Shown here piece after piece: positions 24,061 to 35,756 of a DNA stretch of 64,000 nt. Numbering within the stretch: the first letter of the stretch is position 1; each line of letters begins with the position of its first letter. The translations under genes were made by a program, and so were the position numbers. This stretch comes from Nephrocerus scutellatus (Eukaryota; Arthropoda; Insecta; Diptera; Pipunculidae), in contig OX352763.1 in assembly GCA_947095585.1 (NCBI GenBank), positions 42,148,010 to 42,212,009 of the forward strand, given 5' to 3'. The notes beneath the pieces were generated by a model, which made no database searches, had not been told where the DNA came from, and saw only the letters and a list, made by a program, of their open reading frames with translations.

Positions 24061-24204
24061 GATACACTCATATGATGTTTTATTATTTGAACTACATTTT
24101 CAATGCCATTTTTTTATTTGAGGTCTGTTGTACACTCAAGCAATGCGACATAACCTTTGTTGTCGTAAATACAGCGTTTTAATTCATCATTGAACACTTA
24201 AGCT

Positions 24205-24375
24205 AAGGTATGTGACAGGGTCTCACAATGGAAAAAACTAAGCCTTGAGACTGATGACAACAAAAAGTCCAACGTTTGTTTTGACCGAAAAAACGAACAA
24301 ATTTTTTTTTTGTCAAAATCAAAATTCATACAATCTTGTCTAATGTTTTTCAATCGTGACAGCTCTGTGAACTAT
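24205..24375. repeat. MITE copy related to 21,105 and 42,935
   Basis: Begins gggtctcacaatggaaaaaa and ends attcatacaatcttgtc..atcgtgacagctctg, i.e. diverged inverted arms around a T-rich centre containing gttttgacc/tgtcaaaa. The 200 bases after it are unremarkable. Confidence 0.6.
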
Positions 24376-24574
24376 TTTTTTATATTAATTCGAGTTGTCA
24401 TAATCTTTATAGGGTCAACTAATTAGATAACACAACATTGATGTTTATAAAAAAACTTACGTGTGCATCAAAAATAAAACTGTGGAAATTCAATGTATCA
24501 ATGTGCGAGTAAATTTATTAGTTCAAAAATATGAACGCAGAGAACTAGTAAATTAAACTTAGCTGTTAAAGTTG

Positions 24575-24780
24575 AAGTGTACAACAGGATTGAAATTAAG
24601 CCATTGAATTAACTGAATAGATATTTTGCTCGTGTAGTTCAGATTAGTTATTTGTTTTTGAATTTACCTGTGAGAGAATACCAATCGAACAGTCTCTTCT
24701 CTTCAGTAGCTCAATTAAGTGAATACTAAGTTAACTGAAGTGAATAGTTGTACTCTTCAGTCCAATCAAACAATGCTGTA
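24575..24780 (+). repeat. Second copy of the repeat at 22,205-22,500
   Basis: Contains ataccaatcgaacagtctct and cagtccaatcaaa in the same order as the other copy. Confidence 0.6.
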
Positions 24781-24817
24781 ACAATCAAACATTATAAGGA
24801 ATACTTGTAGTTCTGGG

Positions 24818-24991
24818 GGTCGAAAATGTAAGCATTTCGAGTTTCGAATGACGTCACTTTTGTCGCAATTACGACTAAACGCGATTATTGAGACATACGA
24901 CTAGTCGTAGTTTGGAATTAATTGTTGGTGTTTCAGTCGAACACCATTTGGATTTCGACTGGGAAATAAGGAATTACAACAACACTACCTA
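24818..24991 (+). repeat. Left part of a MITE split by later insertions
   Basis: Starts gggggtcgaaaatgtaagca and is rich in cgacta/tcgaa words. The proposed right end is at about 29,207-29,580, which ends in reverse wording (acatagtcggccccc). Between the two parts lie two later insertions (24,994-25,601 and 25,717-29,191). Confidence 0.5.
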
Positions 24992-24993
24992 TA

Positions 24994-25601
24994 CAGGGTG
25001 TATCCGTTAAGGTGGCAAATACTTAAAGGGATGATTCCTTGGTTAATTTCGTGAAAAAAATCGTATGGGAAGGGTTTAAGAGTTATAGGGTGTGAAGTCA
25101 TGTAAGGTCAAAAGTACGTTTTCGTTCATTCAACAAACTTTCACTTTTAACCCTGCTTCTGTTGACCAACTGCATAAATATTGTGAGGTGGATTTGTAGA
25201 AAATTGAATAGGCTTTAATATTGCATTTGTCAAAAAAAATTATCCGAGAGCGATTTTCGAAATATTCGCGTTTGAAAATATAATTTAAGAAAAGAAAAAA
25301 CATTTTTGGATTTTGACGACGTTTTTATCGGTAACGGTTTCAAGAATTTAAGAAAATGTTAATTATTTGATCTTATAAATTTAATTTTCTTTCAAAAATG
25401 AACAACAGTGGCCTTGTATCTAGAAGCGTTGAAGAGTTACAGGGTGTGAAGTGATGTAAGGTCAAAAGTACATCTCTTCGCATTAAAACGCTACGTACAC
25501 CGCAGGGGGTGAAAATAGACCCCCCCCCTCCCATACGATTTTTTTCACGAAATTAAGGAATCATCCCTTTAAGTATTTGCCGCCTTAACGGATACACCTT
25601 G
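24994..25601. mobile_element. 608-bp TA-flanked MITE with ~75-bp TIRs
   Basis: The left end cagggtgtatccgttaaggt continues through aaagggatgattcctt, tcgtgaaaaaaatcgtatgg. The right end is its complement (ccatacgatttttttcacga, aaggaatcatccctt, ccttaacggatacaccttg). TA sits outside both ends. No transposase is encoded. Its terminus resembles that of the DD41D element at 4,234 (cagtgtgt...ccgttaagg), a plausible source of transposase. Confidence 0.85.
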
Positions 25602-25948
25602 TATACTTTTTGAAATAAGCAAAACCTGCTGTTTTGCTGGTTTTGGCTGGTTTTGACATTCCAATTCAGATTCAGATTCCAAATAAAATACAGCTGTAAT
25701 TAAAATGATTATTTCTCCAATCATCATCGAGCGCTCAACACGAGCACACGCAGATCACGCATCAAATCGTTCAGCTACCTGCTACCGATTAAAAAAAAAA
25801 ACCCCAAAACCAAAAGCGAGCATTTCGCTACCTGTTATTTTTTTATTTTTTATTATTTCATTAAATTTTTTTTTAATTTCAGAAATATTTTTTTCCAGCT
25901 CTTAAGAACATATTTTCAGAAAAGGTTTTCATTTCTCAGCCCTTTAAA

Positions 25949-27001
25949 ATGGGTAAAAAACAGAAAAGGAAGGAAAAAGTCGAGGAGGTCTTGTTCTTAA
26001 TTAAGGAACAAGTAAACAACCATGGTGGGGATTTCCTTTTGTCGTTGTACCAAAGGCTGGATGAAGTGAACCAGCTGTGCGATTCAGTGACTTCAGAAGA
26101 GAAAACCATGAGCGTTGTCGAGGAATCGACTAATGAAGCGTCCGAATACAGCAGCGGCGGAGAAGATAATTTTAGCGACGAAGATAGTCGCAAGGATCAT
26201 TCATCTCCCGAAACCAAGCCAGTAAAGGCAAAAGGAAGAAGATTGTCTGCAAGTTCCAGAACTTCATCACCTCCATCTTCATCGCCGCCTTCAGTAGCAA
26301 TGAACCAATTGTTGTGGAGAAAACAACAAAACCAAAAGAGGTGCAACGTAAAACGGTGCAGTCTTCACAACCAACCGCTTCAGGAAACATAACCGCACAG
26401 AATAATGGACCAACAACAACTAAGCCATTTGCTATGCCATCAATTGTCTGCTTCAGACTGAACGTCGCTGAACTCTCAAAGTTCACGAAGAGTTGTAATA
26501 TTAGTTGCAGAATCCGCAACATCAATAGCAGCAAATCGGTCGTTACGGCCATGAACAAAGACGGTCACCAGCGAATTCGATCTTTCCTACAGTCGGGAAA
26601 GACTGAATTCAACACCTATACCGCTAAGGAGGACAGGAAAGAAGCAGAAGCAGCATAAGTTCGCCCAGAAATCTGCTGCAAAAGCGATAGTGACAGGAGT
26701 TAGCTTTGCTAGTATAGCTGCTATGGGTAATGCTAGCAAGCCAGCAACTAGCAACAAACCACCACCAACCATCCAAGAAAGCAGTAAACCAGTGAAGAAG
26801 CAAGCTTTAAAAACGGCTCCATCTACTGAAAAAACTAACATATTTGACGACACTGAAAGGTTATTCGGAGCAGACCTTTTCACAATTTTAGAGAAGGGAA
26901 GAATAGTCGTGCCTGCTAATTATAGCAGCCCAGAACCGTTCTGGGTCGACTTATTTGTGAATTATGTTCACAATAAGCAGGATAAGTATATTCTCATATA
27001 A
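25949..27001 (+). pseudogene. jockey ORF1 (gag-like), frameshifted
   Basis: Starts MGKKQKRKEKVEEVLFLIKE, a charged N-terminus followed by Glu/Ser-rich and Ser/Pro-rich stretches. It then shifts frame near 26,310 and again near 26,650. The last part (26,690-27,001) ends with a segment containing LFGADLFTILEKGR and VDLFVNYV, the type of helical C-terminus seen at the end of jockey-group ORF1. CCHC fingers are not obvious. The stop overlaps the ORF2 start by about 38 bases. ORF1 products bind element RNA; this copy is not functional. Confidence 0.7.
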
Positions 27002-28923
27002 TGTGAACTCTATTTATTCTTTAGCAAGGCGTATCACACTTAAATTATTTATTAAAACTAATAAACCTGACATTCTTCTTTTACAGGAAACAAACCTCAC
27101 AGGGAGAAACCCGTTCAGTCCAGACGGATACAATATCCACAGGGTCGACAAAAGCAGTGGACGCTCTGGGACGGCTATGACACTATGGCAGGCGAGAAGG
27201 TAGAAATCAGTGGGCTGCGTAGCATGGAAGCAACAGCTGTCAGCATCAAAGTCAACGAGGTTGAGACCTTGCTGGTGATATCTGTATACAATCACTGTAA
27301 CGCATCGAGGGAAGGCATCCAACGGGATCTGCTAACTGTCTGCGGCATCTCCTCTAGGCACACATACTGTGTGGTTGGAGGGGACTTTAACGCTAGACAC
27401 ACCCGATGGCAAGATGAAGTGTGCAACAGTCAAGGAAAGGCTATTGCAGTTTGGCTGGATTCAAATCCTCATCAGCATACCAAGGCTGTAGTTTCTCAGC
27501 CCCGGAAGACGTACCCTCGGACACCGTCAACTCTGGATTTCTTTCTGGCAACTACAAATTTTATTAATATTCTTCCAGAATTAAGAAATTATTCATGTTT
27601 GGCGCACGATAGCGACTCGGATCATATGGCCATAGAGCTTCGAGTGAGGTTGAATCAGCGAATTTTGAAAGTCACTGGAACCGGTTTAGATCTGAAGTTG
27701 AAGCTGATTTAACAATGCAGCGGACTGCAGAAATCTGGAGAATTACGAAATTGATGATGCTATAAGAAATTTCGAGAATGCGGTAAACACAGCCATCGAT
27801 CGGCAGAAAACAATACGCACCAGAAGGGGTCGCTTCCAACACCTGCCTGGGCATATACAGGCAATATATTCGAGTCTTAGATCCGTAAAAAGATCAATAC
27901 ATTTTGTTCGGAAAGAGGCCTTATTCCTTCCTTTCAATTCGGTTTCCGTGAGAAGCACTCTACGATGCACCCTCTGCTGAAACTTCACAGTAACGAGGAC
28001 TGAACATTAAAAGCAGTGCAGTAGCCTGTTTGCTAGACATCGAAAAAGCCTTCGATAGTGTATGGATCAGCGGGCTACTGTTCAAACGATAAGATTTGGC
28101 TTCCCCAATTATATTGTAAAAATAATTAAAAATTTTCTCTTTCACAGGGTTTTTTTTTGTACAGATTTTTGGCGGCTCATCCACTAGGAAAGGGATTAAA
28201 GCCGGAGTTCCTCAAGGTTCCAGACTTGGCCCAGTCCTTTTCAACATCTACACGGCGGATCAACCCACCAATACAGCCGGACAAGAAAAGGCAGAAAAAA
28301 TTTTGTAAGCCGGTGCAGAGGATTAAAAATCACCCTTCCAGACAACACAGTTATAAAAACCCAATCAGAGACGAAGTACCTGGGAATAAACTTCACCGAG
28401 AGGCTTAAGTTTAATGCCCACATCGATAAAACGTTGAAAAAGGCTAATTACGCCCTTCATTTGGTGCACCCGCTTCTACGAAGGCGATACGGACTGTCAA
28501 CACCAGACTGCTCATATACAAGCATCTCATCAGGCCAGTGATAACCTATGGCTATCCCATATGGTTCACCGTCTCAGAAACAACTATGAAGAAGATCTCC
28601 CTATTCGTAAGAAAGTTACTGAGAGTATGTACAGGACTCTGGAGGGTGCCAAATAGTAACAAATTTGTCTCGAGCAATAGGCTTTACGACGCGGCAGGTC
28701 TGCTGCCAATAACCGACCACTTGTTCAAAATGGCAAAGAAATTCGTTGATGGGTTGGAAACACATCCAAGTCCAGAGATGCAAGGACTGAGAATCGAAGA
28801 AATCGAGCCAAGCCACCGCTATATAAACATCAGAGGATTCACAGATGCTAGATACAACGACATCCTAAATAATCAAGACGCCTCCTTCTACGAGAAGGCC
28901 AGCAATCAACACTACAGAGGCTG
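26964..28923 (+). pseudogene. jockey ORF2: endonuclease and reverse transcriptase, damaged
   Basis: 26,964-27,200 reads FSYNVNSI...KPDILLLQETNLTG, the start of an AP-like endonuclease with catalytic Asn and Glu. After a frameshift, 27,185-27,712 continues with VVGGDFNARHTRWQ and the closing SDHMAIEL (catalytic Asp and His). At about 27,880 sequence jumps to mid reverse transcriptase: FGFREKHST, ACLLDIEKAFDSVW, IRFGFPNYIVKI. The YADD block is lost or unreadable. 28,370-28,923 gives the C-terminus (KYLGINF, YGYPIW, LLPITDHL) and ends at a TGA. No RNase H domain is seen, consistent with jockey. Confidence 0.82.
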
Positions 28924-29206
28924 AAGATCGCCATGTTTATACCGCCTTTAATATTTCCTTTAATTTTTATTTTATTTTAAAATTTATCGTTTAAAATTTA
29001 ATTACCTTAAATATAAACATGTAGTAGATTAAGTAGTAAATAATATTGTTTAATAATAAGCAATTCAAAAAAAAGACAATTTTAAATACGTCGGGCCCCT
29101 ATTGTTGAGCCGACACTTAATAATAATAGTTATAAGTTTAGTTTTAAGCCAAATTGTATATTACGTAAATAAATAAAATATCTTAATCTTAAAAATGATT
29201 ATTTCT

Positions 29207-29580
29207 GTGTGAAATCAACCGCGTAAATAAGTGATATTCCTTAACTTTTTTTAATGTTATTTATAAAATTATCACTGAAATAAAAACAAATATTTAGAAT
29301 TTTAAAGATGTTATGCTGCTACATTCATTTGAGTAACGCAAGCAGCGCCGACCGTTTGGCGTTTTTTTAGTAACTACGTATTTGTAATTTTGTCAATACA
29401 AAGTAAACCAGTATAAACAACAACAAAACATGCAATTGAAATGATGATATCGGGCAATATCTTTAGTTCGAAAAAAATTTTGTCGTTCATGCTTACATAA
29501 TTGCGTTATGTCGAAACTACGACTTTGAGCATTTCGACTTGTCGAAAGTCGAAATACGACAGATACATAGTCGGCCCCCT
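29207..29580 (+). repeat. Proposed right part of the split MITE
   Basis: Ends with gtcgaaatacgacagataca and tagtcggccccc. The mirror wording (ggggccgattatg, tatctgtcgtatttcgactt) begins again at 29,631-29,672, opening what looks like another copy truncated at 29,672 against RTE sequence. Confidence 0.5.
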
Positions 29581-29672
29581 GTACCCAGCGCCGGCCACGA
29601 CTCTATTCAACATTTACTGACTGACCAAGGGGCCGATTATGTATCTGTCGTATTTCGACTTTCGACTTTCGT

Positions 29673-30766
29673 AAACGCCAATCCATCAAAGTAGAGTTAA
29701 ACGCAGCCTCGGGTGCCGTGCGAAGCGCATTAGACCGGAAGTCTTTGATCCTTATGGAACAACAACAATTAACCCGCTCTACAGAACATTTTAAGAATGC
29801 TTTGAATTGTACTTCGCCAGGCACGTTCATCAACCTACATATGCACCCTACTAGGCTACTTAACATGAGCATCGCTACTCCTTCGTTGGATGAGATAAGT
29901 ACAACAATTCGTTCACTGAAATCAGGTAAAGCAGCAGGCAATGACAATATTTACGCAGAACTCCTTCAAGCCGACGTCGAGTTAACTACGTGAAAACTGC
30001 ATGTGATATATCAATATAGTCAGTGAACAATCAGTTGAGTACCACTCTGCTCTGTATATGGTTTTTGTAGATTTTAAACGCGCTATGGTGTTCCGGAAAA
30101 ACTAATTAACATCATTAAGGAGCTGTACCGCGATTAAACATGCCGCGTCATTCATAACGGTCATCTTGGCTCACCTTTCAACAACTACTCGGGATTCAAG
30201 CAAGGTTGCACCCTCTCACCATTGCTTTTCACAATTGTCATCGATTGGGTGATGAACTCCATCGCGTTTGGCATGGAATGTTTTTCACCGCCTAGAAGAC
30301 CTGGACTATGCCGATGATATCTGTCTCCTATCACAATCGCTAGGTGACATGGAGCGATAATTAAACTCACTAGAAATCCACGCTAAAAAAGTGGGTTTAA
30401 AAATTAAGGTCTCAATAACAAAACTACTTCGCGTTAACGCTAGTGGAACATGTGATCTCTCGACTTACGGATATCAGATAGAGGAAGTCGATAAGTTTTG
30501 TTATTTGGGAAACTGGATGTCAAAAAATGGTGGTGCTGACTGGGATGTTGGCTCTTGTGTAAACAACGCGCGGCACTCCTATAGTATGCATAATAATATC
30601 TGGAACTCCTCGCAAATCTACCGGAATCTGAAGCTAACGATCTTCAGATCTAACAAGGATAACAAGGAAGCCGCCGAGTTGGCCGTCCTAGCAAGACATG
30701 GAAAAGGACAATAGAAGAGGAAGCAAGATCCCAGAGAACAGAGTGGCGTCTCTTAAAACCTAGTTT
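29673..30766 (+). pseudogene. RTE-type LINE fragment
   Basis: 29,718-29,993 encodes the linker and start of the reverse transcriptase: HFKNALNC, SLDEISTTIRSLKSGKAAGNDNIYAELL. After a gap with stops, FKQGCTLSPLLFTIVIDWVM, DYADDICLLSQSLGDME (intact YADD) and VGLKIKVSITKLLRVNASG follow, then VDKFCYLGNWMSKNGG. The end reads WKRTIEEEARSQRTEWRLLK. The finger and palm parts between 30,000 and 30,150 are shortened. These motifs are those of RTE-type elements; the copy at 50,446-53,370 is a relative. Confidence 0.8.
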
Positions 30767-31169
30767 TTTCGCCTTTTGTTTTCTCGTTTTATGCATAATC
30801 GCTTTTGAATCCGCGGACAAAACTAAAAGGCGAGAAATTTGAAAAAAACTTGCTTCTCGCCTTTTGTGCGAAATTCCAGTCCAGGAAGTTAGAAATTGTC
30901 TACGCCAAGTTTCTTTTGTGAATTTTGATTCGCATTTTACTCCTCTTTGAAATGTAAATCGAACTTGAAACAAACTGCTTGTTTATATATAATTAATATT
31001 GTTTTGTGTTTTTGATACAACAGGCACTAACGTAAAATACAAAAAACTCTAAGGAAGCGCAGAAAAACTCGGAAAAACACAGAATTTGTACGAGGCTTTC
31101 AGTATCCACAATCCAAATAAATTTTTATTTGAATTGGCTGAAAAATAACGTTATATACAGTACAGATCG
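30767..31169. other. Unassigned spacer
   Basis: Contains small inverted words (ttcgccttttg / aaaaggcgagaa) but nothing identified. Confidence 0.3.
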
Positions 31170-32410
31170 TTTGTAGAAATCTGGAGAATAACGAAATTGA
31201 TGATGCTATCAAAAATTTCGAGACTTCAGTGAACACAGCCATAGATCGGCAGAAAACTGTTCGTTCTAGCAGCATCGCCTTCAACATCTACCTGAGAATA
31301 TTCAGGCAATATATGCTCACAAGCAAAGACTAAGGAAACGCCTTCAGAGGATCTTCAACAGGACTCTAAACACAGTAAATGACGAACATCAGTCTGTATT
31401 TTCGCAACTGCGTTGTACAGTAATCATGCTTCGTCAAGCTGTGCGAAGTTACCAGGAAGATGAACTGACCAAACGACTTCAGAACATCAAACCAGGCTTA
31501 GATGCTTTTAAAAAGCTGAATTCTGTGATCGGAAAACGTATTTCTATTCCAGAAAGTATCACGTTTGGAGAACAAGTAGCATCCAGTTCTGTTGAAAAAG
31601 CCGAAGCCTTTGCCTGTCATTTCGAAAGGAGCTTTACAGACCGAGCACCAACTCACCTTCCAGAATTCATAACGCAAGTAGAAAGTCTTGTGGAAGACAC
31701 CACTTCCCCAAGAAATTTTGAAGTGCAATTCAGCGAAAACAATCCCGCAAACTCACCCGTAGATGTGGATGTGTTTACAGGGACAACGGTTGTCAGTGAT
31801 TTAATTATGAGTGGAAACTCTAAAAAATCATCGGGCACTGACGGGATTTCAAATTTCCTGCTTAAAAAGCTGCCGGGTATGGCTTTTTCGATGTTAACCA
31901 TCATATTCAACAATTACCTTAACAATGGATACTTTCCAGACAACTGGAAGGTAGCCAAAGTAGTACCAGTACCGACCGCTCCAGTGTAACTGGTTACCGC
32001 CCCATAGCTTTACTGTGTTGTATCAGTAAAGTTTTGGAGTCTTTGATCCGTAAAAAGATCAATGCGTATTGCTCGGAAAGAAATCTAGTTCCTTCCTTTC
32101 AGTTCGGCTTTCGAGAAAATCACTCTACGCTGCACCCTCTTATGAAGCTTCATAGTGACGTCACTCGAATGGACTGAATGTCAAAAATAGTACAGTAGCC
32201 TGTTTGTTAGACATTGAAAAAGCTTTCGATAGCGTCTGGACAAACGGGCTTCTGTACAAACTTATTAGATTTGGTTTCCCCAATTATATTGTGAAAATAA
32301 TTAAAAATTTTCTTTTTAACAGGGTCTTTTCTGTACAGGTGTATGGCAGCCTATCGACAAGGAAAAGGATTAAAGCCCGAGTTCGCCAAGGCTCCAACTT
32401 ATTATAGTTT
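31170..32410 (+). pseudogene. Second jockey copy: linker and N-terminal reverse transcriptase
   Basis: From gaaatctggagaataacg it matches 27,735 onward and supplies the stretch deleted from the first copy. 31,426-31,989 is open and reads through KPGLDAFKKLNSVIGKR, FERSFTD, SSGTDGISNFLLKKLPGMAF and FPDNWKVAKVVPVP. After a frameshift, FQFGFRENHST and VACLLDIEKAFDSVWTNGLLY follow, and it ends at VRQGSNLL, before the YADD block. Truncated at both ends; no target duplication seen. Confidence 0.83.
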
Positions 32411-33059
32411 ATTGAAGAAAAGATGATCTTCTTGTCTGTTGGACGGACATCTAAAAATCTTAAAATGGGTTAGTTCCCAAAATTCCAGACCCTGGTGACC
32501 ATATTCCATAATTGATAAAATAGTTTCATTTACAATAAAAAAAATATATTAAATAACGAAATAATATATATAGTTATATACATATTCCCCCTTATTAATA
32601 AACACTGAATAGCAGTGTGTTAGCACTAAAACATCTGTTAACTGGTAATTTTCATTAATAAATGTGAGTTAGCTTTATCAACGAGCGGATAACTTAACTC
32701 ACCGAATTTTGTGTATAAGGAGCGTATACGTTTTTAAAATACATTTTATATGGAATTCGATGTCATGACAAAAATCGATCTGTCAGTGTCAGCTGCTGAA
32801 ATATGAGATCGTTATTCGAATTTTTGTACAATTCGGTGAAGTGTTGCCGTGCTTTAATTTATAATGAGCGGATAGCTGACATATACAAATTATATGTTTA
32901 TTAATAAGAAAAGTTATCAAATGGATAACTTCTCTATTCGTGTGATAGCTAACACGTGTGTTAACGAGCGGATAGTGATTTTTTATTAATACGGCTGATT
33001 AAATATAACTATAGAAATCGAGGCATAAAGTAGTTATATAAAAGAGTCTTATAACGGCG
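32411..33059. other. Unassigned stretch
   Basis: Repeated short words such as gagcggataactt / gcggatagct.ac suggest another decayed repeat. No coding sequence recognised. Confidence 0.3.
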
Positions 33060-33137
33060 TCTCATAACCGTGTCTCATAACAGTGTCTCATAACAGAGTC
33101 TCGTAACAGTGTCTCATGGCAGTGTCTCATAACAGTG
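33060..33137 (+). repeat. 13-bp tandem repeat, six copies
   Basis: Six consecutive units of tctcataacagtg with one or two changes each. It is followed by further partial units (agtgtcataacagtg) up to 33,180. Confidence 0.95.
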
Positions 33138-33489
33138 AGACTTAACATGGGAATAAAATAGTGACAGTGTCATAACAGTGTAACTTAACATGGGACATTT
33201 AACATTCAACTTTTTGAACATGTACCCCTTAAACCTTGTTGTCATGTCCTGTCAAAATATCAAAAGCTATGTTTTCCCGTGCGCTCCGCCACTCGCATGA
33301 TATCCACCTTGCCATCACTAGTGCCTAAACCAAAACAAATCGCCACCTCGGTCGTATTCGGACTAAGTGTTTTATCGAGATTTGGTTAAGACGCATATTC
33401 TGTGTTTCAGCTCAATCGGCTAGTTTTTGAGTTTTACGTTCATATTATTCACTCGGTAAAAAAACGTGGTTTGAACGCTTTTAAACAAA

Positions 33490-33625
33490 CAAGAAAAAAA
33501 TAAACCAGAATAAACCAGATTTTAAACCAGAAATGTTTAAACCATATCATATTATATACTACTTTTCTGGTTTAAATCTGTTTGGTTTTTTTCGCTATTG
33601 GTTTATTTTCTAAACCAGTTTAACG
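33490..33625. repeat. Small inverted repeat around 'aaaccaga'
   Basis: aataaaccagaataaacc and ttaaaccagaaatgtttaaa are mirrored by ttttctggtttaaatctg and attggtttattttctaaacc. Possible short foldback element. Confidence 0.6.
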
Positions 33626-33704
33626 CCCAATGTAAGATTTGCTTGATTTGACAACCATTTGACAAAATACACCGAAAATATATCTTTAGTTATGTTGACA
33701 TTTT

Positions 33705-33900
33705 TATTAAATTCTCCATATTAACTTCGCGTGCCCGTGGCTGGCTGGCTGGCTGGTGGGCAGACTCTTGTGATAAATTTTTAACACACTTCCTAAAGTC
33801 CGATTTTATTCAAACTTTGCACACATGTGTATTTCCCATTACATTACTTTCTATTAATCGGACTGCGGGATCGGGGGGCTCCCATACAAATTTTTTTCTA
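33705..33900 (+). repeat. ~145-bp-unit family, truncated copy
   Basis: Has the family start (attctccatattaacttcgc, ggctggctggctgg), one cacatgtgtatttccca unit and ggggggctcccatacaaa, then stops. Confidence 0.8.
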
Positions 33901-34019
33901 TAAAGCGGCACCAGATCATATCATGCTATAATGCCTGTGTTCTGTGTGCGCTGATGAGCTGATGCGCTGTAAGCAGCGCCGCTTTCTTTACGATTGTGGT
34001 TGTTTTGTTGTTTAGTTTT

Positions 34020-34540
34020 TTTTATGATTAACTTATTTCCAAGGGAGAACTCTCTGAATGAGTTGCGCCACGGCAATAAGCTGGGCTAAGCCCTTTATTA
34101 AAATACAAAAATCGAACGAATTTAATTTACAATATATCATATTCCTCACGTTTGTAGCCGGTTTAAATTTATTTTCTTAGAATTCTCTCTGATTCATTGA
34201 AAAAGCATAACGGAAAAGATTACGAAACTAAAAACGACGCGAGTCCAATGCTTTAATCAATGGATCATGGTCAGGGGAAACCACAAAAAACCCCGACCAA
34301 GAAAATATCAAAAATAATTACTAAATTAAGCCTTTACAAATTCTTGGAACCTCTCTAGACTGTAGTACAAATCTGTTCTTCTGCAGCTTGACGTCTTTCT
34401 TGAAGGCATATAAGTCAACAGTGAAACGTGCCGGATTCGTCTGTAGTACCAGGCCTTACAAACGAAAAGGGCACGCACAACTATCGAGCCGAAAGGCTTG
34501 TCAAAATTCTGCTTTGTAGATTTTCGTATGTTGGCCAAGT
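34020..34540 (-). repeat. ~500-bp module, inverted relative to 39,030-39,530
   Basis: Matches the reverse complement of 39,030-39,530 over nearly its whole length, with the same landmarks: the cggctcgatagttgtgcgtg end, ttaaagcattggactcgcg, and attgccgtggcg near the far end. On the gag strand (minus) it lies directly 3' of the CCHC gag remnant, so it is probably the 3' untranslated or terminal part of that retroelement. Confidence 0.75.
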
Positions 34541-34559
34541 CCTCTCGATCAAAATAATA

Positions 34560-35443
34560 ATATAATAATAATATTGTCTATATCTTGATCTTCCTCGAAA
34601 TGTAGGTCATCAAGGTTCCACCAATCGGGCAGCGGATTGAATATTTTAAACTGTTTGACTAATTATCACCATTTGGCTTAGTTTGCGATCTTTAGCAATG
34701 TGCCCTTTTTTGCAATTGAAACACATTCTCATTTTTCGAGGGCAATTACTTGCCAAATGGTTTGCATCACCGCACTTGAAGCAACGAACGTCTTGTGATT
34801 TCTTGTTTTTGGGGTTTACTTGGGCTCTGTCAATCTCATCATGGTTTATATGGACAAATCTGGGAGGTTGGTCATTTGAAACCCTTTTTGATATACTCGA
34901 AATTTTATTTCTATTTTATAAATTTTATTAAATTAACACATTTCGAGGCTATAAGTACGTTTTTCAAGTGCTCATTCTCTCGAGATAATGTTTCTCAGAA
35001 TTACTTTATCGTTAAGAGTGTTTTATTTTCCTAAGCTAACAATCTCAACTTTTCGTTTTCGAGACATTATCTTAAATAGTATTTTACCATCATGGTCACA
35101 CTGGGAAAAACTTTTAATTAATGCTACTACTTATGCTACGATATATTGTACCCATGCAGCTGCCGATAAGTTTCGATCTTGTTTTGGATCGAACCCCCCC
35201 CCACCCCCCACCATTTAACCGAATACGTAAAGTTGAACCACTAACCTGAGAGAAAGATGTCAAATTTGGTGTTGTTTCGGGCAATCGACTTTCTTCTATA
35301 CCTTCGTTTGCAACTCTCTGTACTTCATCGTAGTTGTTATTCAATGCTCTTAATTCTTCATTTTCTGTTCGGAGCCGTCGCCACTCAGAGACATGGCCAC
35401 TTCCGATTGTCTTTGCACCTCTTTTATGGTCATCATTGGCCAT
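34560..35443 (-). pseudogene. Retroelement Gag remnant with two CCHC knuckles
   Basis: On the minus strand, about 34,685-34,790 encodes CFKCGDANHLASNC and CFNCKKGHIAKD, two zinc knuckles of nucleocapsid type; the second lacks its last Cys (Arg instead). Upstream, 35,240-35,443 starts MANDDHKRGAKTIGSGHVSE and continues into a Glu/Asn-rich, probably coiled-coil stretch. Between them the frame is broken, with a poly-C run at 35,195-35,210. Such a layout fits Gag of an LTR retrotransposon or ORF1 of a LINE. No protease or polymerase is seen nearby. Confidence 0.65.
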
Positions 35444-35756
35444 TTTGATTTTTGGCTAAAGTGCATTTTAGCGAGCAGAGGGTTACGGCTTTCAGACCCC
35501 CCCTATCTTAAATGCATTTTTCTAAGTGGTTTGATGGATGTTAGGGGGTTAATTGGTATCATATAAAAGGCAATAAAAATACCTTCCGTCTTATAAAAAA
35601 GCTGATCCAATCTAACCCCACTCGACAAAGTGATTGCCGGGGAGGGGTGGGCGAGGAAAAGTCAAAATCCTTAAAACACATATTTGCCTTTTTTTCTTTT
35701 AAATAATTTCGAGGAATACGCGAAGAATTACCCCACATCTGAAAACTATAACACTA
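35444..35756. other. Unassigned spacer
   Basis: Nothing recognised. Confidence 0.3.

Larger units (their letters stand above)
25717..29191 (+). mobile_element. jockey-type LINE with perfect 15-bp target duplication
   Basis: aaaatgattatttct occurs immediately before (25,702-25,716) and after (29,192-29,206) the element, so both ends are known. The order is 5' UTR, ORF1, ORF2 (endonuclease, reverse transcriptase), and a short AT-rich 3' end with aataaataaaa. Compared with the second copy (31,170-32,410), about 700-750 bp are missing between endonuclease and reverse transcriptase, at about 27,880. Frames are broken in both ORFs. Confidence 0.88.
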
